Counted from the first letter of the stretch, positions 25,328 to 32,531 are shown. The stretch: DNA of 33,790 nucleotides from Actinomycetota bacterium (GCA_027729805.1 JAQCEO010000018.1:1-33790); one strand, 5' to 3'. The notes: generated by a model not told the origin, from the letters alone. A program made the numbers and translations.

Positions 25328-26455
25328 TGGTTTCTGCTTGTTTTCAGTGGATGTGCGAACATTTTGCGAACATTTGTCCTCAGAAGCCTTCTCTGCTGCT
25401 GCCGATAGGCGGGCAGCATGATCGTCTTTGTCGAGTTCAAACACGCCCGCGTAGGTGTCCATGGTTAACCTGATATCTGAATGACCCATGGCTGTTTGCA
25501 ATGCCTTGGGTCCCACGCCTGCCTGAATAGTGAGCGTGGCGTAGGTCCTTCTCAAGTCGTGAGGTTTCAAGCCTTGTAGGCCAGCAGCGTCTGCTGCCTT
25601 GTCAAAGAAGGTCCTCCAACGGGGATAGTGAAGTGGTCCACCTTTCTGTGCGGTGAAGAGCAGTGAGTCAGAGGACTCGCAGGAGTAGAGAACTTCCATC
25701 AAGGGAGCGTGTAAGTAAGCAGGAATAGGAATGGTCCTGGGCTTCCCGCTCTTCGGAGTAACGACTTGGAGTTTGCCTCCCACATCTGAGTAAGCACGAC
25801 GAACATGAAGCCGACTGGTGACCAAATCAACGTCCCCTGCTTGCAGGGCACTTGCTTCTCCGAATCGCACTCCGGTGTAAGCCATGACCAGAAGCATTAC
25901 GCGGTACTGACCAGCGGCTTCAGCCAAGTCAAGGACCTGATCATTAGTTAGTCGAGTGGCCTTATCAACCTTGACGATTCTCGGGAGCAGTCCTTTCCCG
26001 ACTATTTGCTTTGCCCGGTCTGCAGGATTGCTCATGAGTCTTTCACCCATTACCGCTAGATCAAGAATCTGTTTAAAGACTGTGAATGCCTTGCGCACAC
26101 GCGCGGCTGAGTATTCTCGATTCAGAGTTGTCACCCATTTTGCAACCCCGTCAGGCTTCACATTCTCGAGTTTGACGCCCGCCCAAGTCGGTGCGATCAA
26201 GTTTTTCCAGACTTCTCGGTAACCGTGCATTGTGCGATCAGATACATCCTTGGTCACGAACCACTCTTGAGCAAGGTGGTTCATCGTTATCTTGGCTTCT
26301 CGGGGAGCAGTGAAAGTGTGCGACTTGATGCGCTGCAATTGCTCAGCCTCGAAGGCTTGGGCTGATCGCTTGGTAGGGAAACCACACTTTGAATACTGCT
26401 TATTGCCAACACGCCACCGGACTTCGTAGGAGTTGCCCCTTTTGTTTACGCTCAT
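25259..26455 (-). CDS. tyrosine recombinase / integrase
   Basis: A 398-aa phage-type integrase. An AP2-like N-terminal arm-binding region (about 1-50) and a SAM-like core-binding domain (about 65-150) precede the catalytic domain with GVRFGEA (Arg I), KPHDLRRT (His-x-x-Arg), MGHSD (His) and the nucleophile in MDTYAGV (Tyr about 341). The last 20 or so codons (GDLNPGPTHYECVALPLS) read into the tRNA-Thr gene, with the TAA inside its acceptor/D region. ATG 26455 has AAGGAT upstream. It lies 37 nt behind the 259-aa hypothetical gene and is probably cotranscribed with it. Confidence 0.93.
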   Translation of the reverse strand: MSVNKRGNSYEVRWRVGNKQYSKCGFPTKRSAQAFEAEQLQRIKSHTFTAPREAKITMNHLAQEWFVTKDVSDRTMHGYREVWKNLIAPTWAGVKLENVKPDGVAKWVTTLNREYSAARVRKAFTVFKQILDLAVMGERLMSNPADRAKQIVGKGLLPRIVKVDKATRLTNDQVLDLAEAAGQYRVMLLVMAYTGVRFGEASALQAGDVDLVTSRLHVRRAYSDVGGKLQVVTPKSGKPRTIPIPAYLHAPLMEVLYSCESSDSLLFTAQKGGPLHYPRWRTFFDKAADAAGLQGLKPHDLRRTYATLTIQAGVGPKALQTAMGHSDIRLTMDTYAGVFELDKDDHAARLSAAAEKASEDKCSQNVRTSTENKQKPWSRLGDLNPGPTHYECVALPLS

Positions 26456-26492
26456 CTCGAATCCTTCTTGGTCTCTGCCCTCTTATGGACGC

Positions 26493-27272
26493 TCATGTTT
26501 GCTCCGCTTTGCCACTGGTTTTCCTAATGTGTTCCCTTAATACCTGCATGACTCGATGTGCCTCAGTGGTTGCGTAGCCGACGGCTCTGCCTTTGTTCTG
26601 CCCACCAGAGAGATATGCATTATCTCGAGCGAACTGGACGCGGTTCCGTGCACGAACGTGCGGGATTCCTAGATTTTCTGCTACGTCCTTCAGCGGGTGT
26701 GGGGAATTCGATTCAATCGCCTTGACATATTCAGCTACAACCTGGAGTTGTTCGAGATGGCTTTCAAGGGTTTTCATTGACTTGAACCCGGCAGGGTCTG
26801 AACCTTTGAGCAAAATTTCGCATTCTTCTGGAGTCGGGCCGATGAATTCTTCATCCAGAGTTCTCACAGCGAATGCTCTAATTACTTCTGCTTCCATTTG
26901 CGGCAACGGCGCCATCCGAACATCAGTGCTGCTGTATGAGGAGACTGGATAGGCATCGATGTCAGATGCGTATTGGACAGCAGGTAAGAGGGCTCGATCA
27001 TTAGCGACCCAAAGATCCAGCCGCTCCTGAAGTTCTTCCTGGCTCATGGCTAAAGGCAAGTCGCCTACCATTTCGTAAATTCGAAGTTCTCTTCGAAATG
27101 GATATGTACCGTGTAATTCCTTAGGGGCAAGAATGTCGAAGAATTCAATGGCAATAATCTTGTCGCCGCGCCAAGCGACAGCACCATAAAAATCCCCGTC
27201 GAGCTGCCCTGCAAAAGCAGTCGTCATTCTTTCGCGCTCAGGATCATTTATTGCCACCATAAGATTAACCAT
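26493..27272 (-). CDS. hypothetical protein with C-terminal HTH-like region, element-encoded
   Basis: I do not recognise a family for this 259-aa protein. The first 110 residues look alpha/beta and start with VNLMVAINDPERERM. The middle (about 125-185) is acidic and helical. The C-terminus, DVAENLGIPHVRARNRVQFARDNAYL (about 200-225), reads like a helix-turn-helix (VAENLGIP-x-VRARNRVQ) followed by GGQNKGRAVGYATTEA. ATG 27272 is used; ATG 27260 is equally possible, and neither has a ribosome site. It is divergent from the excisionase-like gene across a palindromic operator, which suggests a regulatory or recombination-directing role in the element. That is inference. Confidence 0.6.
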   Translation of the reverse strand: MVNLMVAINDPERERMTTAFAGQLDGDFYGAVAWRGDKIIAIEFFDILAPKELHGTYPFRRELRIYEMVGDLPLAMSQEELQERLDLWVANDRALLPAVQYASDIDAYPVSSYSSTDVRMAPLPQMEAEVIRAFAVRTLDEEFIGPTPEECEILLKGSDPAGFKSMKTLESHLEQLQVVAEYVKAIESNSPHPLKDVAENLGIPHVRARNRVQFARDNAYLSGGQNKGRAVGYATTEAHRVMQVLREHIRKTSGKAEQT

Positions 27273-27282
27273 ATCACAAATT

Positions 27283-27354
27283 AGTAGGTCGCGTGTCCAA
27301 CTAGCGTAATCTGTAGACTTGCGATAGATTAGTTAGTAGGTTATACGACCTACT
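27283..27354. promoter_or_regulatory. operator/promoter region between divergent element genes
   Basis: AGTAGGT (27335-27341) and ACCTACT (27348-27354) form an inverted repeat with a 6-bp spacer TATACG. A further half-site, AGTAGGTCG, is at 27283-27291 in the leader of the minus-strand gene. For the plus-strand excisionase-like gene, TTGCGA (27319-27324) and TATACG (27342-27347) with 17 bp between them make a plausible promoter whose -10 lies inside the palindrome, so a protein bound there would repress it. The binding protein is unknown; the HTH protein at 27373 is one candidate. Confidence 0.55.
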
Positions 27355-27372
27355 TACTAAGAAAGGCTTCAC

Positions 27373-27567
27373 ATGACTTCCAACTTATTCCCCGAGCAGT
27401 GGGTAAATGTCCCTACCGTTGCGCGCCATTTGGGCGTCTCTCGGTCATGGGTTAACAAGGCAGTGCTCGGTGAGGCGATCCCTGTCCGGCGCGTTGGGCG
27501 AAGCCTGCGATTCCGGTTATCTGAGATTGATGCCTGGTTGAGTGGAGGATCCGATGTCTCTGCGTAG
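27373..27567 (+). CDS. excisionase-like helix-turn-helix protein
   Basis: A 64-aa single-domain DNA-binding protein. TVARHLGVSRSWVNKAVLGEAIPVRRVGRSLRFRLSEIDAWL is a complete MerR-like/HTH_17 excisionase fold (helix-turn-helix, then the basic wing strand VRRVGRSLRF and a last helix with DAWL). ATG 27373 has AGAAAGG upstream. Proteins of this type act as recombination directionality factors or repressors of element genes; its place opposite the integrase operon fits both. Confidence 0.85.
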   Translation: MTSNLFPEQWVNVPTVARHLGVSRSWVNKAVLGEAIPVRRVGRSLRFRLSEIDAWLSGGSDVSA

Positions 27568-27955
27568 CGAGCTCAGGGAATGCTTCAAGGAATACACCTT
27601 TAAAACCTACCGATGCACCGGGACGAATTGCACCTTCGAAATGGTGGCAGTGGAGGGAATCGAGATCTGGTGCAATACGCCGTATTGCAGGGGCATTGTC
27701 ACTCCACGACGCATTTTTCCCACATCAAAGATGATTACCGCAACTTTGGAGGAAATATTTGGGCACTACCCCGAGCCGAAACCCCCATTTCAGAGCCGTT
27801 TTCACGGCGTGTCGTCCTCACAGAAGGCTCAGAAATTATTGGACGTCTTTGTGGGTGCAACCATGAAAGTAAACGCTTCTATGAGAATTGCACAAATGGA
27901 TGTGAATCGACCGAAAGACTACCAACGGATCGATGGGAAAACTAAAAATGACTAG
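27554..27955 (+). CDS. small protein with zinc-ribbon-like cysteine pairs, unknown function
   Basis: A 133-aa protein without a recognised family. Near the N-terminus two CX4C pairs (CTGTNC and CNTPYC) separated by about 16 residues could bind zinc; the rest is a mostly helical basic domain (QKAQKLLDVFVGATMKVNASMRIAQM). ATG 27554 is chosen because GGAGG lies 5 nt ahead of it; a GTG at 27542 lacks such a site. It overlaps the end of the excisionase-like gene by 14 nt and the next gene by 23 nt, so the three are one translation-coupled unit. A nucleic-acid-binding role is inference. Confidence 0.65.
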   Translation: MSLRSELRECFKEYTFKTYRCTGTNCTFEMVAVEGIEIWCNTPYCRGIVTPRRIFPTSKMITATLEEIFGHYPEPKPPFQSRFHGVSSSQKAQKLLDVFVGATMKVNASMRIAQMDVNRPKDYQRIDGKTKND

Positions 27956-28607
27956 TTCGGAAACCAATGAAAACTGGGGCAAGTCACCAAAGACTGCCAA
28001 CAATCCCTACGCTCAGTCGAATTATGATTGTCGAGACATTCTCCTGCCTAAAGGCATTGGGAAAGGCGGACAACGTAGGCGCAGCGATCTACGCAATATC
28101 CTGTTCACAATCGCCACACAAGGTGAGTACTCGCCTGTCGATGGGAAATCCAAGAATGGTTTGTGGTGGACCCAAGCAAAACTCGAAACACATACCGGTA
28201 TCGGCCGAGATCAATTACGAAGCCACATCGATTGGCTGGTAAGCGTGGATTTGGTGCGCAGGCTAAGAAGAATGAATAGTTCAAACAGACTTTGGGTTGA
28301 TCAAAAGGTCTTGCGCAAAATTACACTACGACAGCAGGACGATCGAGAGTCTTATTGCGCCCTAAAAGAGCGCCAACTTAACTCTGGTGAGATTCGCGAA
28401 GACGAAATGATTCCAGAATGGGATCCTGAGGATCTTGAATTGATCTATTTCCCCACAAAAGAAGTCACCTCTGAAGCACTTACAGAAGCACTTGAAGAAG
28501 CACAAACGGAAGCGCTCTCAGAAGCGCTTCCAGAAACACAATACGAAGCACTAACTGAACCATGGGCTGAAGCATTAGCGGAAGCCCACGAACATCAACA
28601 AAAATAG
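27933..28607 (+). CDS. winged-helix-like protein with Glu-Ala-Leu repeat tail
   Basis: A 224-aa protein. Residues about 45-125 (RRSDLRNILFTIATQGEY, KNGLWWTQAKLETHTGIGRDQLRSHIDWLVSVDLVRR) have the pattern of a winged helix in replication-initiator or primase-loader proteins of small elements: helices, a TGIGRDQLRSHI recognition helix and a wing (LRRMNSSNRLWV). The C-terminus is acidic, then a run of EAL/SEAL/TEAL units from about 178 to 220 that should form a helix. ATG 27933 is used (ACGGA upstream); ATG 27948 is possible. Structured element copy A begins 13 nt after the stop. Role in replication of the element is inference. Confidence 0.62.
   Translation: MGKLKMTSSETNENWGKSPKTANNPYAQSNYDCRDILLPKGIGKGGQRRRSDLRNILFTIATQGEYSPVDGKSKNGLWWTQAKLETHTGIGRDQLRSHIDWLVSVDLVRRLRRMNSSNRLWVDQKVLRKITLRQQDDRESYCALKERQLNSGEIREDEMIPEWDPEDLELIYFPTKEVTSEALTEALEEAQTEALSEALPETQYEALTEPWAEALAEAHEHQQK
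28468..28590 (+). repeat. degenerate 12-bp tandem repeat coding for EAL units
   Basis: Units related to GAAGCACTTACA recur through the 3' end of the winged-helix gene and encode (S/T)EAL(T/E/S)EA-type repeats, about ten copies with drift. They indicate slippage-type expansion of a helical tail. Confidence 0.6.
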
Positions 28608-28619
28608 TTAGAGCGAATA

Positions 28620-28805
28620 GGCAGTCGCCTTGTACTCCTGCCGAGGACGAAACCAAACTAAAGAACGATCTTGTCCGGGAGTCGCAAGTCACCCGCAAAA
28701 GAGTGGGTGTCTCGCTCACTCCCTGGCGTTTGCTCCAAGGCTCATTCACTCTGCCAAGGCATCGTTCACTTCACCTGCGCAAACGATAGGGAATCTACTT
28801 CTGAA
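28620..28805 (+). ncRNA. candidate structured element, copy A
   Basis: No gene is found from 28608 to 28947; instead there is a series of hairpins that recurs, diverged, at 33234-33462. P1: GGCAG (28620-28624)/CTGCC (28638-28642) with a 13-nt loop TCGCC...ACTC. A GGACGA/TTGTCC stem (28645-28650/28671-28676) encloses the conserved AACTAAAGAAC. P2: GGGAGT (28677-28682)/ACTCCC (28718-28723), enclosing P2a CACCC/GGGTG (28690-28694/28705-28709). P3: CGTTTGC (28727-28733)/GCAAACG (28779-28785), with TCCAAGGCTC right after the 5' strand, and P3a TGCC/GGCA inside. Whether it acts as RNA or as DNA is not known; it starts 13 nt after the winged-helix stop. Confidence 0.5.
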
Positions 28806-28947
28806 TAGTTCTGCAACCATAAGAGTTTTCCATTCCTCAATCGATAGTATCGTGATGATGGGTTGTGAATTGTTGATCCCGAAGCCGTAGGTTTAAAGGC
28901 ATTGAGTCAACTTGGAGCATGTTGAAACACTCAGATGGGACACATTG

Positions 28948-29506
28948 ATGAAAACCTTTGAAGATCGCATAAATAGATTGAAAAAATATGAGCAGCAAAC
29001 GTCCACAACCATGTTGGTTTTATCTCTCGCCTACATAGTTCTCTATGCCATTGAGGTTATCCCTACTGGGCTGAACGAAGTTGCACTAAATTTCATTCTT
29101 ATCTTCAGCAATATCATTTGGGTTACGTTCATTATTGACTTGATCATTAGAACATATCTCGCTCCGAATCGGATTCAATATCTTTTGAAACATCCAATCG
29201 ATGTGTTATCAGTAGTGCTTCCTGCATTTAGAGCACTTCGTGCCTTGCGAATAATTACTGCAGGTCAGTGGCTATTGACCCGTGGATCTCACTTGGCAGT
29301 GGGAAGGACTGCAACAGCGATAGTTATCGGTGCTGGTCTTCTCGCGTTTGTCGGAGCCCTCGCCTTTTGGCGATGTCGAAAGACCGTTCTTCTTGAGTGA
29401 AGGGCAAATAGGTAAAGTTCGCGGAGATGTTTTTGAAGTTATTTGTCGGGCACTGCTTTGGAAGAGTGCGCTTAATGTCTCCAGTGAAATCATGTCTGTA
29501 GTCTAA
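28948..29506 (+). pseudogene. voltage-gated ion channel, broken before the pore
   Basis: From ATG 28948 the frame encodes S1-S4 of a potassium-channel-type voltage sensor (membrane segments at about residues 19-36, 48-75 and HPIDVLSVVLPAF, then the S4-like RALRALRIITAGQWLLTR) and the start of S5 (TATAIVIGAGLLAFVGALAF), then stops at 29400. If one T of the TTTT run at 29365-29368 is skipped, the frame gives FGDVER, which fits the usual S5-pore linker, and continues to 29506, but the TVGYGD-type selectivity filter and S6 never appear. So there is a frameshift and a missing pore region. The N-terminal fragment might still be translated. Confidence 0.62.
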
Positions 29507-29562
29507 GCATGATTGGGTTAATGCCGTGTTAGAGATTGTTTCGCAAATTTTTGGGAGCCCTA

Positions 29563-29775
29563 ATGGATGGAGCGCTATAGATTGCAGCATTTATGTCGGC
29601 AGTCGGGCTAGGGGATTCGGACTTCGCGAAAGAGATTGCCGGTCGCGAAAAGTTAATGGCGAATCCGCATATGGTGTGGGTGGAAGACTTCTCTGATCCA
29701 GCGATTCGAACAATCGGGGGACTCGCGATCACCATGCTTGGTGCGATCATGGTGTATGTGCGGCGAGGAGATTGA
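29563..29775 (+). pseudogene. DoxX-family membrane protein, internally deleted
   Basis: From ATG 29563 the frame reads MDGAL, an in-frame TAG (29578-29580), then IAAFMSAVGLG, AKEIAGREKLMANPHMVWV and EDFSDPAIRTIGG. The last two match the DoxX-like KLxxxxxMxWVEDFS and (I/L)IGxLE region. After IGG it jumps to LAITMLGAIMVYVRRGD, the usual C-terminal end of the family, so roughly the middle two helices are gone. An ORF of 60 aa from 29593 survives. The match is from memory of the family, not an alignment. Confidence 0.5.
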
Positions 29776-29816
29776 GGGGTTATCCCCTCAAATTGTGTTG
29801 CAGCGGTCCTTCCAAT

Positions 29817-29845
29817 TTGTGAATAGATTCTCAGTTTCCTATAAT
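29817..29845 (+). promoter_or_regulatory. leaderless promoter of the Tat-exported oxidase
   Basis: TTGTGA (29817-29822), a 17-bp spacer and a perfect TATAAT (29840-29845), with the ATG at 29852 only 6 bases further on. Transcription should start at or next to the A of the ATG, giving a leaderless mRNA, common in actinobacteria. This also decides the start codon. Confidence 0.75.
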
Positions 29846-29851
29846 GCAAGT

Positions 29852-31639
29852 ATGTCATCCCCGAGAAAGTTCAATCGTAGAAATTTTTTGAAGTCGGCTG
29901 TTGCAGCTACCGCCGCCGTCCCTTTTTTGAGCGGTCTCGCGGGTCAAGGTGCGGCACACGCAAAACCCGTTGGGGGTAGGAGCGCTGGGGCTATGCCAAC
30001 AAGGGCGCAGTGGAGTGAGCTGAAGAAAAGTGTGAACGGTCATCTGGTCCGACCAAAACTCCCATGGGGACCGAACGCTAAACCAGCCGTTTTCAGAAAA
30101 CTCAAGAATCCGTTTTGGAACGAGGAGAATCCAGGGGCGTATATGTCCACGGGGTATTTCAAAGCTTGGACGGCAGTGGCCAGCCCATATGCCGTCGCTG
30201 CAACTAGCGCGAAAGAGGTCGCCACCGCAGTGGACTTTGCCCGCAAACACGACGTCAGGATCGCGGTTAAGGGGACCGGACACGACTATCTGGGTCGCAA
30301 CCTGGCTCCTGACTCTCTTTTGATCTGGACGCACAACATGCGCAAGATTGAAGTGCTGGACAACTTTGTTCCAGTGGGAGCTCCGGCGGGGACTTCAGGG
30401 ACTGAAGCAATGGCAGTTGAAGCAGGTACCCGTTGGCTTGAAGCTTATGAAGCAGCCACTGCGGCTGGCAGGTACGTCCAAGGTGGCGGCTGTACAACGG
30501 TGGGTGCTTGTGGTGGCTTCACTTTTGGTAACGGATTCGGTTCCTTTTCCAAGAAGTTTGGTACAGGTTCAGCCGGAGTTCTTGAGATAGAGATGGTGAC
30601 AGCAGATGGAAGAATCCGCACCGTCAACAAGTATCAGGATCCCGAACTCTTTTGGGCCATGAAAGGTGGCGGGGGCGGGACTTTCGGTGTTGCCACAAAA
30701 GTAACGTTGCTTACGCACCCAATACCGAGCACGATGGGACTGCTCACTGGAAGTATCAAGGCCAATTCGGATATGGCCTATCGAGAACTCATCGAAGCTT
30801 TTCTGAAGTTTTATCCGAACGCGTTGAATAATCCACAATGGGGCGAGAGCGTTGCATTCAATGCGCGAAATGAACTCGGTCTGCGATTCACTTTCCTAGA
30901 TCTTCCACTTGCCCAGGCTCAGGCGCTATGGGCAACATTTTTTGAACCGCTAGCCGCTCGGCCTGCTGACTACGAGGTAAGCCCGGAATGGGCTTTCTTG
31001 GCATTTGAAAACCTGTGGAATTCTGCATATTGGGAATCTACGAAGCCAGGTTTTGTCACTATTGACCCGCGAAAAGATCGTCCTGACAACCAATTTTGGT
31101 GGACCGGAAATCAGGGGGAGCTCTCCGTCTATTGGAGTAGTTATCAATCACGCTGGATCCCACTGGAGTTGGTCCAAAACTCAACTTCAGATCTAGCCCA
31201 CGCTATGTACAAGGCATCGAGGAAAATGGACTACATCTTCCAAATTAACAAGGGCCTTTCGGGACTAGATCCCGCAGCAGTCGAGCGCGAAGCAGACACG
31301 GCCCTTCACCCGGGCGCATACACAGCGGCTGCTCTACTCATCGCGGGATCTTCTCAGCAGTACAAGTACCCGGACACTCCTAGCCGCAAACCGAATATGG
31401 CAATCGCGCAGGAGGAATCCGACCTGATATATCAAGGAATGAGTTACATCCTTCCTCTTACTCCTGGTGCGGGCACCTACCTCAATGAAACCGACTATTT
31501 CTTGGAAAATTGGCAAGAGGAGCAGTGGGGATCCAAATACCCACGCTTACTCGCCGCGAAAAAAAGATATGACCCCAAAAATATTTTCAGGGTTCACCAC
31601 GGGGTCGGAAGCGAACTTCCTAGTTCTTCGCGAACCTAA
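29852..31639 (+). CDS. Tat-exported FAD-dependent oxidase, berberine-bridge-enzyme-like
   Basis: A 595-aa secreted flavoprotein. The twin-arginine signal RRNFLKSAVAATAAVPFLSG (about 8-27) ends with an AHA-type cleavage site near 41. The FAD PCMH domain spans about 105-300: KGTGHDYLGR has the His and GGGCTTVGACGGF the Cys that together attach FAD bicovalently in this family, and GGGGGTFGVAT follows. The C-terminal BBE motif YLNETDYFLENWQEEQWGS...RYDPKNIFRVHHGVG is complete. Family members oxidise alcohols, sugars or alkaloid-type substrates with O2; the substrate here is unknown. The 3' end overlaps that of trmB by 20 nt, tail to tail. Confidence 0.9.
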   Translation: MSSPRKFNRRNFLKSAVAATAAVPFLSGLAGQGAAHAKPVGGRSAGAMPTRAQWSELKKSVNGHLVRPKLPWGPNAKPAVFRKLKNPFWNEENPGAYMSTGYFKAWTAVASPYAVAATSAKEVATAVDFARKHDVRIAVKGTGHDYLGRNLAPDSLLIWTHNMRKIEVLDNFVPVGAPAGTSGTEAMAVEAGTRWLEAYEAATAAGRYVQGGGCTTVGACGGFTFGNGFGSFSKKFGTGSAGVLEIEMVTADGRIRTVNKYQDPELFWAMKGGGGGTFGVATKVTLLTHPIPSTMGLLTGSIKANSDMAYRELIEAFLKFYPNALNNPQWGESVAFNARNELGLRFTFLDLPLAQAQALWATFFEPLAARPADYEVSPEWAFLAFENLWNSAYWESTKPGFVTIDPRKDRPDNQFWWTGNQGELSVYWSSYQSRWIPLELVQNSTSDLAHAMYKASRKMDYIFQINKGLSGLDPAAVEREADTALHPGAYTAAALLIAGSSQQYKYPDTPSRKPNMAIAQEESDLIYQGMSYILPLTPGAGTYLNETDYFLENWQEEQWGSKYPRLLAAKKRYDPKNIFRVHHGVGSELPSSSRT

Positions 31640-32309
31640 AGTCGGAGACTATTCGTCCTTCATCAAGCGCTCGTGCTTCGTAGCGGGTGAGTGCCCGGTC
31701 AGGTCGGTCAACTTTTCCACCACTCCACATTGTGCGGTTTTCGGGTTGGGCGAACAGGTCATCAATTGCCTGCGCGTAGTGGGCCCAGTCGGTTGCAATA
31801 TGCCAGAAACCACCGAGTGCAATACGCGAGTGCATGAGGTCGAGAATGCTTTGCTGAATAATTCGACGTTTGTGATGACGAGCTTTTTGCCACGGGTCGG
31901 GGAATAGCGTGTAGACACCGGCAAGTGAATTAGGTGCGACCATGTTTTCCAGCACGGCAACCGCATCAGTTTCCATGACCCGAACGTTCGTCACTTCCTG
32001 AGTGTGTAGTTCGGAGAGTAAATCACCGACTCCCGGTGTGTGGACATCGATTGCTAAGAATGCCGATTGCGGTTCTGCTTGAGCAAAGTGAAGGGTTGAC
32101 ACTCCGTTGCCGAAACCAATATCAAGATAGAGCGCGGTCGGTGGTGTCGGCCACGTAAGAAGTTCGTCCTGATAGGGAATGGTTAATGCTTTTGGATTGT
32201 CAACGGCGAACTGTTGTGATTTTGTGATTCGACTTCTGCGGGGTTTAAACGTCCGGATTCCGCGTCCAAGTGATTTTGTCGGTGGGAATTCCTCGACAAA
32301 GTCATCCAA
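31620..32309 (-). CDS. trmB: tRNA (guanine-N7-)-methyltransferase
   Basis: A 229-aa Rossmann-fold methyltransferase that makes m7G46 in tRNA variable loops. SAM motif: YLDIGFGNGVSTL (about 60-72). Other signatures: LFPDPWQKARHHKRRII (about 133-149), HIATDW, and the C-terminal TRYEARALDEGRIVSDFRF. The only start ahead of the conserved region in this frame is TTG 32309; an upstream in-frame stop lies 9 nt before it. The stop codon of the upstream fragment (32302-32304) falls inside the trmB start, so the two were coupled. Confidence 0.9.
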   Translation of the reverse strand: MDDFVEEFPPTKSLGRGIRTFKPRRSRITKSQQFAVDNPKALTIPYQDELLTWPTPPTALYLDIGFGNGVSTLHFAQAEPQSAFLAIDVHTPGVGDLLSELHTQEVTNVRVMETDAVAVLENMVAPNSLAGVYTLFPDPWQKARHHKRRIIQQSILDLMHSRIALGGFWHIATDWAHYAQAIDDLFAQPENRTMWSGGKVDRPDRALTRYEARALDEGRIVSDFRFAKN

Positions 32310-32531
32310 CTGAATCTACCAACAGTTCGATCGGACTATTAATTCGATACTTGCGGTCAGACTCAATGCGCCAACTTGACCCTTCACCGACACTTCGAAA
32401 GTCCCACTCGCGGGCGTGGTTCTCACCGGGACCACTACTTGTCAAAGCAGTGTTCTCATCAATGCCAATTATTTTCTGTCCATCAATAAGTAATGGTTTT
32501 AAGGCAAAGTCGACAATGAAACGGAGTACAA
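32302..32531 (-). pseudogene. 3' fragment of a possible peptidase S51/cyanophycinase-like gene
   Basis: The frame ends KPLLIDGQKIIGIDENTAL...WDFRSVGEGSSWRI...SPIELLVDSVG. The IGIDENTAL and GEGSSWRI blocks resemble the C-terminal end of S51-type serine peptidases. Nothing of the catalytic part is present: the fragment is cut by the winged-helix gene that starts on the other strand at 32532. Its stop overlaps the trmB start. The family assignment is tentative. Confidence 0.35.

Larger units (their letters stand above)
25253..28805. mobile_element. integrated element at tRNA-Thr, right end not located
   Basis: The set tyrosine integrase entering the tRNA, divergent operator region, excisionase-like HTH gene and small uncharacterised genes is the usual make-up of an integrative element. 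Coding sequence here is visibly more AT-rich than the tad/topA block. I found no repeat of the tRNA 3' half elsewhere in the window, so the other attachment site is either beyond the window or lost. The end given is only the last part I can link to the element; accessory sequence continues to about 33480. Confidence 0.6.

Noticed and set aside
28468-28590. CRISPR array
   Set aside because: The repeats are degenerate, in frame, without spacers and encode EAL units; no cas gene is present.
28727-28785. Inverted repeat CGTTTGC/GCAAACG as an integron attC site
   Set aside because: No integron integrase, and the spacing and R/L box arrangement do not fit; the related copy B keeps a stem with different bases instead of the attC consensus.
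28620-28805. Copy A as tmRNA, RNase P RNA, SRP RNA or 6S RNA
   Set aside because: None of the conserved cores of these RNAs that I know is present, and two copies so close would be unusual.
29847-29857. ATCCCCGAG as a remnant of the tRNA-Thr T-arm (attR)
   Set aside because: Only nine bases match, the rest of the tRNA 3' end is absent, and they lie in the start of the oxidase gene.
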